DNA from: Acanthosepion lycidas
Taxonomy: Eukaryota > Mollusca > Cephalopoda > Sepiida > Sepiidae
Length of the DNA stretch: 64,000 bases
Direction: 5' to 3'
NCBI GenBank assembly: GCA_963932145.1
Contig: OZ010586.1
Span: 52,841,669-52,905,668 of the forward strand
Shown: piece after piece, positions 1 through 10,038 of the stretch
Numbering within the stretch: the first letter of the stretch is position 1
Layout: each line of letters starts with the position of its first letter
Program-made: the position numbers and the translations under genes
Notes under the pieces: generated by a model
What the model was told of the DNA's origin: nothing
Databases searched by the model: none
Seen by the model: only the letters and a program-made list of their open reading frames with translations

Positions 1-9
1 TATATATAT

Positions 10-83
<74 letters not shown>

Positions 84-475
84 TTATATATATATATATA
101 TATATCTTTATATATATATATATATATCTTTATATATATATATATATATATCTTTATATATATATATATATATCTTTATATATATATATATATATCTTTA
201 TATATATATATATATCTTTATATATATATATATATATATATCTTTATATATATATATATCTTTATATATATATATATATATCTTTATATATATATATATA
301 TCTTTATATATATATATATATATATATATCTTTATATATATATATATCTTTATATATATATATATCTTTATATATATATATATATATCTTTATATATATA
401 TATATATATCTTTATATATATATATATATCTTTATATATATATATATATCTTTATATATATATATATATATATAT

Positions 476-515
<40 letters not shown>

Positions 516-543
516 ATATATATATATATATATATATATATAT

Positions 544-577
<34 letters not shown>

Positions 578-679
578 TTATATATATATATATATATCTT
601 TATATATATATATATATATATATATATCTTTATATATATATATATATATATATCTTTATATATATATATATATATATAT

Positions 680-735
<56 letters not shown>

Positions 736-736
736 A
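1..736. repeat. Compound (TA)n microsatellite interrupted by TCTTTA
   Basis: Almost pure alternating TA broken about 35 times by TCTTTA at irregular spacings. The interruptions keep one orientation until about 511, where the complement TAAAGA appears once, and again at the right edge (731-736), so the block contains local inverted symmetry. No coding potential. Confidence 0.95.
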
Positions 737-808
737 AATATAGTCTTAAGGTGTGCTATATTTATGGAATAAAGTGCTCAATATCAGAGATAGAGCGTGT
801 GTAAATAT

Positions 809-940
809 AAAAGTGAACATAGAAGTCAACACTTAGAGGCGACAGGCTGTTTCATGCTATATGCAATCGTCAGGCCTGATGATTGGATACAGCATGAAAC
901 AGACTGTTGCCTCTAAGTGTTGACTTCTATGTTCACTTTT
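809..940. mobile_element. Palindromic MITE-like element
   Basis: Two arms of about 65 nt are near-perfect reverse complements (left begins AAAAGTGAACATAGAAGTCA, right ends with its complement) and meet around 872-876. It is flanked on the right by (TA)n to 994. Just upstream (about 770-796) lies the motif CTCAATATCAGAGATAGAGC, which recurs near 8908 and 47367, so this is probably one copy of a dispersed foldback family. No coding region. Confidence 0.7.
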
Positions 941-955
941 ATATATATATATATA

Positions 956-994
<39 letters not shown>

Positions 995-997
<3 letters not shown>

Positions 998-1420
998 TGG
1001 CAGAACTATTTTTTGAGGCCCTGAACTGAAGCAGATATGGGAGCCCCTTTGAAACCAGCAACAATGGATTTGAAGGACCAACTGCCAAAATGTAGGTTAT
1101 GAATACCTTCTGGCAAGCTCAACAAGGCTATATAGCTGGAAGTTCAGGTGATGCAAGCACTAAGAAAATTTTTAATTTTAATCGAAGCCAAATGAGCATA
1201 TTCTAAGGCCAACATTAGCTACTTCAAGCCATTGTCTTATGATGGTCTTATTTTAATAAGCAGCACTTAAAAAATATCAATTGTGTTGAAAAATTTACTC
1301 ATTAAAAAATGTTACTTCAAGAAAAAATTTACTCATTCAAAAAATTAATACAGGCCCCTAATCCTTTGGGATTAGAGATCCTGAAGCTTAAGCTTCACTA
1401 GTTTCACATTAGATCCACTA
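995..1420. mobile_element. Possible hAT-type non-autonomous element
   Basis: Begins CAGTGGCAGAACTA after a (TA)n tract, resembling the CAGTGGCGGA-type ends of hAT MITEs, with GGCCC-rich subterminal sequence on both sides. The right end near 1410-1418 reads, in reverse complement, TAGTGGATCTA, an imperfect match. No transposase and no clear 8-bp duplication, so boundaries are tentative. Confidence 0.3.
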
Positions 1421-1960
1421 CAGATCTGTGTGCATATGCATATATCAAGTGATGATAATCTCTCTCTTTCTCTATGTATAAAACACAATATAATAAGAAC
1501 AAAGATTGTATTTCAACAAAAACTTGAAAACCAGGAAGATAACACTTTAAAAGTTTTCTACAAAACTCAGAGTTGAGACAAGATAAGTGAACTTTTACTT
1601 TTATTTATTTATTTTTTATATACAGATGAAGGTAGATCAATATCTGTAGTCTCATATATAGTTATAGCTGAAGAATGCTCCGAAATATTTTATCTATATG
1701 ATTAAAATTCCCTCCTGAATTAAGTGAATTGTCAAGCAAAACGTGTATGTTGAAAAATAAATGTTTTCTAAAATAAATGTTTTTCTTTTATTATACTGCA
1801 GATATACTGATACCCTATCCGCTTTGTCAACAGGCACAAATATGCATATTGGATTTTATTATGTAGATTAATGCTTTCACAATAAAATTAAAATTAACCA
1901 ATCGACATTGGTTAAATATTCGGTATGTACTTATTGTATTGCATTGGTTCTGCCTACTGA
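1421..1960. other. AT-rich spacer, nothing recognised
   Basis: No coding region, tRNA-like motif or terminal repeat was seen. It contains a CT-rich patch near 1460 and is otherwise unique-looking AT-rich sequence. Confidence 0.5.
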
Positions 1961-2826
1961 AGGAGAGACCTTGGTGTAGCATACAGTGTTATAGGCCTGG
2001 CTGGAAATTATGGTGTAGAATAGAGTGTTATAGACCTGGCTGGAGAATATGGTGTAGCATAGATTGTTATAGGTCTGGCTGGAGGCTATGGTGTAATATA
2101 GATTGTAATAAGCCTGACTGGAGACTCTGGTGTAGCATACAGTGTTATAGGCCTGACTGGAAACTACGGTGTAGCATACAGTATTATAGGCCTAGCTGGA
2201 AACTATGGTATAGAATAGAGTTTTATAAGCTTGAATGGAAACTACGGTGTAGCATACAGTGTTATAGGCCTAGCTGGAAACTATGGTGTAGAATAGAGTG
2301 TTATAGGCTTGAATGGAGACTACAGGGTAGCATACAGTGTTATAGGCCTAGCTGGAAACTATGGTATAGAATAGAGTGTTAAAGGCTAGGCTGGAGACTA
2401 TGGTGTAGCATAGATTGTTATAGGCCTAGCTGGAAACTATGGTGTAGAATAGAGTGTTATAGGCTAGGCTAAAGACTATGGTGTACCATAGATTGTTAAA
2501 GGCCTAGCTGGAAACTATGGTGTAGAGTGTTAGAGGCTAGGCTGGAGACTATGGTGTAGCATAGATTGTTATATGCCTAGCTGGAAACTATGGTGTAGAA
2601 TAAAGTGTTAGAGGCAAGGCTGGTGACTATGGTGTAGCATAGATTGTTAAAGGCCTAGCTGGAAACTACGATGTAGCATACACTGTTATAGGCCTGGCTG
2701 GAACCTATGGTGTAGCATATAATGTTATAGGCCTGACTGGAAACTATGGTGTAGCATAGAGTGTTATAGACCTGGATGGAGACTATGGTGTAGAATAGAG
2801 TCTTATAGGCCTGGCTTGAGACTATG
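1961..2826 (+). repeat. 39-bp minisatellite, about 22 units, open as a 13-residue repeat
   Basis: The unit starts GGTGTAGCATACAGTGTTAT and recurs every 39 bp with scattered substitutions and a few short deletions (for example near 2520). Because 39 is a multiple of three, one plus-strand frame (1939-2382) stays open for 147 codons and reads as a repeat with consensus W-C-[SR]-I-x-C-Y-[RK]-x-x-W-[KR]-L. Later units acquire stops and frameshifts. There is no sign of flanking exons, so coding function is doubtful; the open frame may simply follow from unit length and base composition. Confidence 0.9.
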
Positions 2827-3087
2827 GAGACAATCTTTGGTTGTCTATGTCAAATCCCCAATCTTGATGTTGCTGGCAATGTATAAATTTGATACTTGGA
2901 CAGCTGCATATATTGCTAGATGATGACACTCTATGTTATCCAGTCACCTTAAGGATTCCCCTCTGAAGTTTTTAATCCTTTGTCTTCTCTTCACCTGGTT
3001 ACCTAAAAAGCAGTGAGAGTTTAAATATAGTTTTTTCTTTCCTTAGACTGGCTACCACCCAAGGAAAGAGAGCATAGCCAGCTTTGC

Positions 3088-3288
3088 CAGCAGTCCCCAA
3101 CCTTTTTGCATCATGGACCAGTATCATGCAAGGCAATTTTACCATAGACAAGGATGGGGTTGGTGTCAGTCACACACATAACAAAACACAATAAACAAGA
3201 CTTTGATAGTCAATAAAATGAAAAGTTTTTAATCTTCCTGTGTGGCCTGGTACCAAATGGTCCATGGCCTGGTAGTTGGGGACTGCTG
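3088..3288. mobile_element. hAT-type MITE with 8-bp target duplication
   Basis: A 201-bp element with terminal inverted repeats: left CAGCAGTCCCCAAC, right ending GTTGGGGACTGCTG. It is flanked by AGCTTTGC (3080-3087) and TGCTATGC (3289-3296), an imperfect 8-bp duplication as expected for hAT transposition. Subterminal sequences (CATGGACCA... and ...TGGTCCATGG) are also mutually inverted. The ends strongly recall a hAT family abundant in vertebrate genomes. No transposase inside. Confidence 0.8.
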
Positions 3289-3296
3289 TGCTATGC

Positions 3297-3845
3297 TATT
3301 TAACCCATAGATGGAGGAAGATGGAATCATTCCTTTTCCAATATAAATACTGAGAATTATTTCAAGTTTTTGAAAAAGACGTTTATTCGGTGGCATCAGT
3401 CACAACCAAGAAGATTTGAGTTAACAAAGATTCTGAAAATTTGACTACTGCCACCTTGCCAAAAAGGTTTCAAAGATACCAAATTAATGGAATGGCCCCA
3501 ACCTCCAAAAATAATCCAATAGAAAACTAGTGGTCCATCATTAAAAGAGATGTATATGTGATGAGAAAACAATATTCAAGGAAAAATGGATCTCTAGGAA
3601 ACAATTAGAAATGCTGCAAGTAATGTTAAAATTAAAATGGTTGAAAAGTAAACAAATCAACAGTAGAAATAATTTCTTTTTCATAAGATCATCACATTGA
3701 GCTCTTTGTATGTCCATCCAACTTAATAGACCATAATCAATAAAGAATCTGTGAAGTAATATTGCACTAATTAAAAGCACAGCCACAGACAATCTGAAAA
3801 AATGTAATAAATTAATTTATACACAAGAAGTTTGCAAAGATTGGT
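3297..3845. other. Unassigned AT-rich sequence
   Basis: No recognisable protein or RNA gene. The minus frame at 3541-3792 is low-complexity and has no family resemblance. Confidence 0.4.
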
Positions 3846-3849
3846 ACAA

Positions 3850-4565
3850 AATGCCTTACAGCATTAATGATTTCTAGAGTCAAGGCAGGTATCAAAAACA
3901 AATACATTCCTTGGGAATCAATAGCTGCATCTACTGCAAGGAAAGTTGGGTCTCTGTGTCATGCCAGAAGATTTTTATCATCAGAATCCTTCTTGCACAT
4001 TTACAAATCAATCATTTGTTCATGCATTGAATACTGTAATTATATTTGGTCTCATGCGCCTGCTGTACCTCTTGAGGTTCTTGACAAAATGCAAAGAAGG
4101 ATCTGTAATGTAATCAATCCTAACCAGTCATCTCAATTTCAATCACTTTCTCATTGATGTGATATGGCTTACCTCTGTGTTTTCTACAATTAATTTCATG
4201 ACATCTGTTCTGATGAGCTTTTTTCGCTGTTGCCCTGAATACATGAATTTAAGCATGCTACTAGATTGGCATTGAGGTCCCACCCTTTTACTTTTGAAAT
4301 AGCAAAATTCAACCACAACTCCAAGAGTTCCTTTTCTTGCACTTCCTGCCTGTGGAACTCCATCCCATTTACTTGCTTCTCTGATAACTACAATATTCAA
4401 AAATTTAAATGCAATGTCAATCATCATCTTCTATCTTCTTGGATTCCCATTCATCTTTTGTCTTTTCCCCCATCCTCCCTATTCTCAGTTTTCTCTTTTA
4501 CTTTCATTCCCTGTAACTGCCTACATAATAGTGGCATTACCACCTTGCTTGGAGTGATATGATTA
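3850..4565 (+). pseudogene. LINE-B non-LTR retrotransposon, 3' end of RT ORF
   Basis: Frame 3867-4157 reads as the C-terminal, post-catalytic part of a non-LTR reverse transcriptase ORF, with the family segment CIEYCNYIWSHAP. It continues after a frameshift in 4266-4562 with LWNSIPFTCF and a short serine/phenylalanine-rich tail. The 3' end reads ...GATATGATT followed by A-rich DNA, matching the other LINE-B ends in the window. No catalytic RT motifs remain; it is a 5'-truncated, frameshifted copy. Confidence 0.8.
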
Positions 4566-4835
4566 AAAAAATATGATGATTTCAATGTAGTTCTTCTCTA
4601 GATTCTTTACTCAATAAAAGAATGCAATATTTTTTAAATGAGAAGATTTTTGACTTTTGCAATACACACATACATATATAAGTTAAGAGTGTTTAATTTT
4701 TTTTATATTGCAGATAATTTTCTTTATTTCCAGTGAAAATTTAAATATAAATTATCCAATCTTGAATACTTTCAACTTTCACAAACCAATATCAAATTAG
4801 ATGTAAGTAGGTCATTTTTAACTTTTTTAAATTAT

Positions 4836-4836
<1 letters not shown>

Positions 4837-4891
<55 letters not shown>
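4837..4891. repeat. (TA)n microsatellite
   Basis: Uninterrupted TA dinucleotides immediately left of the mariner copy; TA is the mariner target. Confidence 0.95.
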
Positions 4892-4894
<3 letters not shown>

Positions 4895-4895
4895 G

Positions 4896-6140
4896 ACCTT
4901 GAATAAGTTCTCACTGTTTTCCAACAGATAGCATTCCCAGAAATTTCAGATGTTAACACATCTATAAGGAAGTACTATAAGCAAGCTTGAAATTCAGTGT
5001 ATGTCATTTTAACAAAGTGTAAACAATTTTTGCTTTTCATAGCGTTAAACATGTTGAATTCCATGCCAAAGAAAGTGTATTTCCAGGGAATTTTACTGCA
5101 ATACTTTATTGAAAAGAAATCTGCAGCTGAAGCATCCAGAATTCTTGTTGAGACTTACGGCAACCATGCTCTGTCAGAAACAATATGCAGCGATTGGTTT
5201 AGACACTTCAAAAACAATGATTTTGATGTAGAAGGGAAGATAAAGAACACTCAGGTGCACCAAAAAAGTTTGAAGATGAAGAATTGGAGCATTACTTCAT
5301 GAAGAATCATGTCAAATGCAAGCTGAACTAGCAGAATCATTAGGAGTTGGTAACACAACAGTTTTGAAATGTTTGAAAGCATTAGGAAATCAAGGACATT
5401 GTGTGCTATACAAGTTGAAGCTAAGAGACATTGAATGGCATCTTGTCACATGTGAATAGCTCGTTCACTGGCAGAAAAGGAAAGGTTTTTTGAATCATAT
5501 CATGATTGGCAATGAAACGTTGATACACTATGATAAATCTAAGCAAAGAAGATTATGGGGTAAGCATGGCCATGCATCAACATCAGCAGCAAAGCTGAAT
5601 ATCCATGGTTTGAAACTTCTGTTTTGCATTTGGTCGGATCAGCTGGGTATAGTTTATTATGAGCTGCTCAAGCTGACTGAAAACATCATGGAAGATTGCT
5701 ATCAACTACAATTATTGCATTTGAGCTGAGCACTGAAGAAAAAATGTCCGCTATACAAGCGAAGACACCACAAAGTGATTTTGCAACATGACAATGCTAG
5801 GCCACATGTTGCAAAATGGGTGAAAACCTAACTGGAAATGCTTAAATGGGAAGTCCTACCCCACCTGTCGTATTCACCAGACATTGCCCCATCCAATTAT
5901 CACTTGTTCTGATCAATGGTTGAGCAGCACTTTCATTCTTATGCAGATACAAAAAAATGGATTGACTCGTGGTTAGCCTCAAAAGACATGTCATTTTTCC
6001 TATGTGGAATTCAAATGCAGCAAGAAATATGGGAAAAAGTAGTGACTAGCAATGGACAATACTTTCAGTGGCATGTTTCTTACTAATTTTTTGTAAATAA
6101 TTCATTATTATTCATGAAAACTCAGTGAGAACTTATATAT
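4896..6140 (+). pseudogene. Mariner (Tc1/mariner) transposase pseudogene
   Basis: The ends carry inverted ATAAGTTCTCACTG (left about 4903-4916; right as CAGTGAGAACTTAT near 6122-6135). Between them is a broken mariner transposase: the N-terminal helix-turn-helix region (EASRILVETYGNHALSE, SDWFRHFK) in 4997-5302, then ...HYDKSKQRRLWGKHG in 5490-5729, then HDNARPHVA near 5790 and YSPDIAPSNYHLF near 5870-5910. In active DD34D elements the last motif is PSDYHLF; here the third catalytic aspartate is asparagine. Several frameshifts and stops confirm it is dead. The length, about 1.25 kb, is normal for a full mariner. Confidence 0.9.
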
Positions 6141-6283
6141 ATGTAAGTATTTTAAGACATTTTTATGTTTATACATTCTTTTTTATAGATACAAATATTT
6201 AAGAAAATGCTCTGATTATAATAAACAGTATTAACAACATTTACCAGCCTGAATATCTGAGAAATTGTCATCGAAAATATGTG

Positions 6284-6365
6284 TCCTCTAACAGAAACTG
6301 AACCTGTATCCTATAGAGGACGGTCATATAGCCTGACGTGCTTTTACCGATTTCGCCACAGAGGA
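6284..6365 (-). pseudogene. tRNA-like sequence (tRNA pseudogene or SINE head)
   Basis: Read on the minus strand this 82-nt stretch folds as a cloverleaf: 7-bp acceptor stem (TCCTCTG with TAGAGGA, one G-T), a D-arm GTGGCGAAATCGGTA that matches box A style, a 4-bp anticodon stem (GTCA/TGAC) with loop GGCTATA, a 4-bp variable-arm hairpin (TCCT/AGGA), and a T-arm ACAGGTTCAGTTTCTGT with a box B-like GGTTCAGTTTC. U33 is replaced by G and the D-stem is weakened, so a functional tRNA is unlikely. Isoacceptor identity cannot be assigned safely. Confidence 0.55.
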
Positions 6366-7060
6366 GCGTTCGGTTAGCAAGGTCAATTTTACTGTTTTTA
6401 AACTACAAGCTTCTATGATTCTCTCATGTACATTCATGTCTGCTCGATGTGTATAAAAAGAAATGTATAAACATAAAAATTTCTTAAAACAATTGTCGGG
6501 CTTTGTCCAATTCATAATGTATAATATATGTAAGTATATAAATTTGAAATATCACATCTTCACACATAATTTTGCTTTTTTTTTTAAAGTATCATATCTT
6601 CATGCATCAGTTTAGTTGCTTCATTTTTTTGTTTTTTAGTTATGAAGTATACTGAGTAAAACTGAAAGCCCAAAATACTCAGACATCAGACAAATTATAT
6701 TCACCAGAAAATGGTTCAAAATATAAAACTATATATATAATAGCTGCCTACACTTTTCTGAATACACCTTTCCAACTAGGATTACAAGCTAATCCCTGTT
6801 GCAGATACTTATTCAGGCACATTTGTGTTTGTTTAACATCTGCAGAGCCAATCTGTGATTTATAATGTAACTAAGCTAAGTGGACCCTAGTTACAGTTTC
6901 TGTGAAAGAGCACATAATCTGATGTGATCAATTGTTTGAACAGGGGACCAGTACACTTAAACCCTCAATCTTGATGATTTGTGATTTTGTGCTAGTAAAA
7001 TCACTGAGAGCTTCCAAACAGTTCCAAATCAACCATGGTGACATTATAACCTGGGTTTCA
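6366..7060. other. Unassigned AT-rich sequence
   Basis: No gene or terminal-repeat structure was recognised. The sequence lies between the tRNA-like element and the PLE fragment. Confidence 0.4.
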
Positions 7061-7068
7061 TATGCAAT

Positions 7069-7287
7069 ACATTTGAATGATAACTCAAACATTTTTAGGC
7101 ATTTAAAACAACATGCCTGGCCGCATACACAATTCCGGAAAATCCTTGTTGAAAACACAACTATACTTAAACATGAAAACAATAAACAAAAACTAAAAAT
7201 TCTTGAAGCTATATACATGAAACAGTTGAAACCTAACCTGAACAAAATAAACTATGAAATCTTCACAAATATTCTTAAATGCCTATA
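7069..7287 (+). pseudogene. Penelope-like element, C-terminal fragment
   Basis: The last about 72 codons of the frame ending at 7287 resemble the end of Penelope-like retroelement proteins, downstream of the GIY-YIG nuclease core: HLKQHAWPHTQFRKILVE, then KQKLKILEAIYMKQLKPNLN, ending NILKCL-stop. The upstream part of the open frame (6932-7068) does not look related, so the element is truncated about there. It complements the fragment at 52625-52790, which covers the preceding GIY-YIG portion of what looks like the same family. Confidence 0.65.
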
Positions 7288-7620
7288 ATTGGTAACAGAA
7301 GCCACTGGTTTATACCAATGGCTTCCCATACTTAATACTTCGCAAATTCACTCTCGCGTGGTCTTGTGTGACGTCATGAGCTGCGGTGCGATTTTCACTT
7401 CCAGCATCTTATAAGCATGTGTTTGTTGTTGCTTGGAAATCTTCCATGTAAACAGAAACAGACTATCATCACTATCTTGTCTGTATATTGCTTAATATAT
7501 TGTAATGTAATTGTCATCTTTGATAATGGCTTATGTAAGCCGAAAGCTTAGATAGGATTAAAAAATATGTTATTAAGCTCATCAGATGATATGAAAAGAA
7601 TTTACATAAAATAAATAGAC
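7288..7620 (+). mobile_element. PLE 3' flank with degenerate hammerhead-like core
   Basis: Directly follows the PLE stop codon and probably belongs to its 3' UTR or terminal repeat. At 7520-7545 it contains TTGATAA, a 6-bp hairpin (GGCTTA-TG-TAAGCC), then GAAA. That is the layout of a hammerhead catalytic core (CUGAUGA, stem II, GAAA) with two core changes. Stems I and III and a cleavage triplet were not convincingly identified. Confidence 0.4.
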
Positions 7621-7639
7621 AACACTTGTCTATATTATT

Positions 7640-8048
7640 TAACGAAACATATATCAATATATGTGTGTATGTGCGTGTGTGTATCTGTGTGTGTGTGCAT
7701 GTTTAGGCAATAAAAATTCATTAAAAGAAGTTTCGTTAAACTCAAATGATATGGTCTGTCTGTTTAATATTTTTTTTATTTAAATAAGGTGCACATCAGG
7801 TCAAAATGGTCAATAAAACTGTCCAAATTTTTTTTTGTTCAATGGCTTTCAATTCTTTCAGTCATTATCAAGAACTGAATATTGTCAGTATGGTAGAGAA
7901 GATTCCTTTGGTTACATTGTCTGGTGTTTATTCACAAAATTGTTCCCAGTGAACATATTATTTGAAAAATAAAAAAAATACAATACAGAATTAAGCAGAC
8001 AGACCTTATCAGTTGAATTTAACAAAACTGATATATATAAATAAATAA

Positions 8049-8080
<32 letters not shown>

Positions 8081-8160
8081 GTATGTGTGCATGTGTTTGT
8101 GTGTGTGTGTGTGTGTGGATAGTGGTTGGTCACCCAGGTTTCACGCTTTTGCAATCTTTT
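7640..8160. repeat. TG- and TATG-rich microsatellites with fragment of a dispersed repeat
   Basis: Contains (TG)n near 7660-7700, (TA)n then (TATG)n then (TG)n at 8045-8118, and near 8127-8153 the segment CACCCAGGTTTCACGCTTTT, which is the reverse complement of a motif shared with 8950-8975 and 47475-47495. No coding region. Confidence 0.6.
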
Positions 8161-8410
8161 AATAAACTGGTTTATTTTTTCAAAAGTGAATCTATTTATG
8201 TTTTATTTGTGTTTGATTATTTATGTGTGGGGGAGGGGAAAAATTTTTTTTCTTCTGTATTTGTTTGGGATGACACTCACAGACAAACATGCAGGCAGGC
8301 ATATGCATGTTAGTTCATACATATACATCCATATTCATAATCTTGGGTCAGGCATAGTTACACATTCAACATTCATATGTACAAGAACACATATTTATGT
8401 AACTTACATT

Positions 8411-8411
<1 letters not shown>

Positions 8412-8452
<41 letters not shown>

Positions 8453-8456
8453 TATA
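8412..8456. repeat. (TA)n tail abutting a LINE-B 3' end
   Basis: The tract joins directly to AATCATTTCACCCTAAGC, the reverse complement of the LINE-B terminus, so it may be the microsatellite tail made at insertion. Confidence 0.75.
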
Positions 8457-8716
8457 ATCATTTCACCCTAAGCAAGGCAGAAAGAATAGGAATTCAAGAA
8501 GACAGAAGATGATGATTGATGTTGCATTAAAATTTTTGAAGATTGTAATTTTCAGGGAAGCAAGTAAATGGAAGTGTGATAAAAGAAACTGTTGGAGTAG
8601 AATGCAACTGCCACAGTTGCATTTAGCTATTTCAACAGTAAACGGGGGGGGGACTCAATGCTAATCTAGTAGCATGATTAAATTCATGTAGTCAGAACAC
8701 CAGGGAAAAAGCTACA
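8457..8716 (-). pseudogene. LINE-B 3' fragment
   Basis: Reverse-strand sequence matches the 3' part of the LINE-B copies at 3850, 17757, 40765 and 42405: the terminal AATCATTTCACCC block, the CAGAAGATGATGATTGAT segment and the AGGGAAGCAAGTAAATGGAA segment, all in the same order. Short and non-coding now; a G8 run lies at 8644. Confidence 0.75.
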
Positions 8717-8717
8717 T

Positions 8718-8718
<1 letters not shown>

Positions 8719-8783
<65 letters not shown>

Positions 8784-8885
8784 GTGTGTGTGTGTGTGAA
8801 AAGTGTGTGTATATAAATATAAATAAATATATATATATATATATAAATATAAATAAATATATATATATATAATTATTTATATATT
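8719..8885. repeat. (TA)n, (TG)n and AAATAAATA microsatellite cluster
   Basis: Long TA run to about 8778, then TG run, then two copies of a TATAAATATAAATAAATATA module separated by short TA tracts. Confidence 0.9.
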
Positions 8886-8889
8886 ATAT

Positions 8890-8995
8890 GCGCGGTACTT
8901 ATTAGAAAGCGCTCAATATCAGAGATAGAGCTAACATATTTGGTACGATCACAAAAGCGTGAAACCCAGGGTCACAAACTCACATCTACCCAACC
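8890..8995. repeat. Dispersed repeat copy (CTCAATATCAG family)
   Basis: Contains GCTCAATATCAGAGATAGAG followed by ATCACAAAAGCGTGAAACCC and AGGGTCACAAACTCA. The same blocks in the same order occur at 47365-47513, and the first block also at 770-796. Sits between (TA)n tracts. Confidence 0.7.
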
Positions 8996-8998
8996 AAA

Positions 8999-9778
8999 AA
9001 TATATATATATATATATATATAAAAGGCAGGATGTGTGTATGTGTGTAACAAATGCACGGCTACAATTTTTGATGGATTTGGACCAAAATTTACATGCAC
9101 ATGCTCCAAGTTAGTGGGAAGGCCTAGACTGACTTTGCATTTCCCAACTCCCATTGATAGTGGAAATAATCGATTTTTTCATGCTTCTACGGCAGTTTTC
9201 ATGTAGTTTGTGGCCTTTTTCTACTGGCTAGAGTGAGAGCCTATAGCTGGCTGCCACAAACAGGCAGGAAGATTCTATTGGCCAGCATGAGAGCCAACAG
9301 CTGACTAACACGAATGTTAACTAGCATGCTAGCATGCAGAAAAAATCGATAGCTGCATTCGTTACAAGTGGGAAAAATTTAAATCTGCATGGCACTTTAC
9401 TCCAATTGGCTCATTCGCTTGCTTAAACTCAACGTTGATTCTGATTCCGCAGAACTGGGTTGGGTGTGAAAAAGTATTTGTTGTTAACATTCTTTTTTCA
9501 TTCGGTTTTTCCAGTTACGAGTCCATTTTTTAAAGCTGATCGTTTTGTGTTCATTTTGTTCTTTTTTCGTAACAGATTTAATGTTTAGTATAGAGCTTAG
9601 AAAAAATTCACAGAGTAAGATAGGCAAGAAGTAAGGCATATAGCAACATCAGCACGACAAAGGGCACTCCTTTAAAGGCAAGGAAGGGCAAAAATATTTT
9701 AAGTCAAGTGATAGCGATTGCTGTATGAGTCGTACGATTTTTGAATCAAGCACGGGCAATGCCGGGCCATGCTGCTAG
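8999..9778 (+). mobile_element. Non-autonomous Helitron
   Basis: The 3' end is diagnostic: a GC-rich hairpin (GCACGG 9750-9755, loop GCAATG, CCGGGC 9762-9767; one mismatch) followed after 7 nt by CTAG (9775-9778) and a T, the rolling-circle Helitron terminus CTRR|T. The 5' side begins in (TA)n followed by AAAAGGCAGGATGTGTGTAT and CGGCTACAATTTTTGATGGA, typical of this helitron group. No terminal inverted repeats or target duplication are visible and no Rep/helicase is encoded, so it depends on a partner element. The 5' boundary is obscured by the TA tract. Confidence 0.7.
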
Positions 9779-9793
9779 TATATACATATGTGT

Positions 9794-9796
<3 letters not shown>

Positions 9797-9873
<77 letters not shown>

Positions 9874-9994
9874 GTATATATGTATACTATATATCCATAA
9901 TATTTAACTCTACTTTGTTTTGACCCCTTTTTTTGAAAGTAAATGCTACAGACTTTGGAATTATACTCCATTTGTTCTTATCTTATATCTGGAT

Positions 9995-10034
<40 letters not shown>
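9797..10034. repeat. (TA)n tracts
   Basis: TA runs at about 9797-9861 (followed by TATG units) and 10002-10034, separated by unassigned sequence. The reading frames across them encode only tyrosine/isoleucine and are artefacts. Confidence 0.9.

Positions 10035-10038
<4 letters not shown>

Noticed and set aside
6932-7068. N-terminal part of the 118-codon frame as part of the Penelope protein
   Set aside because: The first 45 or so residues do not continue the GIY-YIG domain; homology seems to start only near 7069.
7575-7600. CTGATGAG on the minus strand near 7590 as a second hammerhead core
   Set aside because: No stem II followed by GAAA can be placed downstream, so only the chance heptamer remains.
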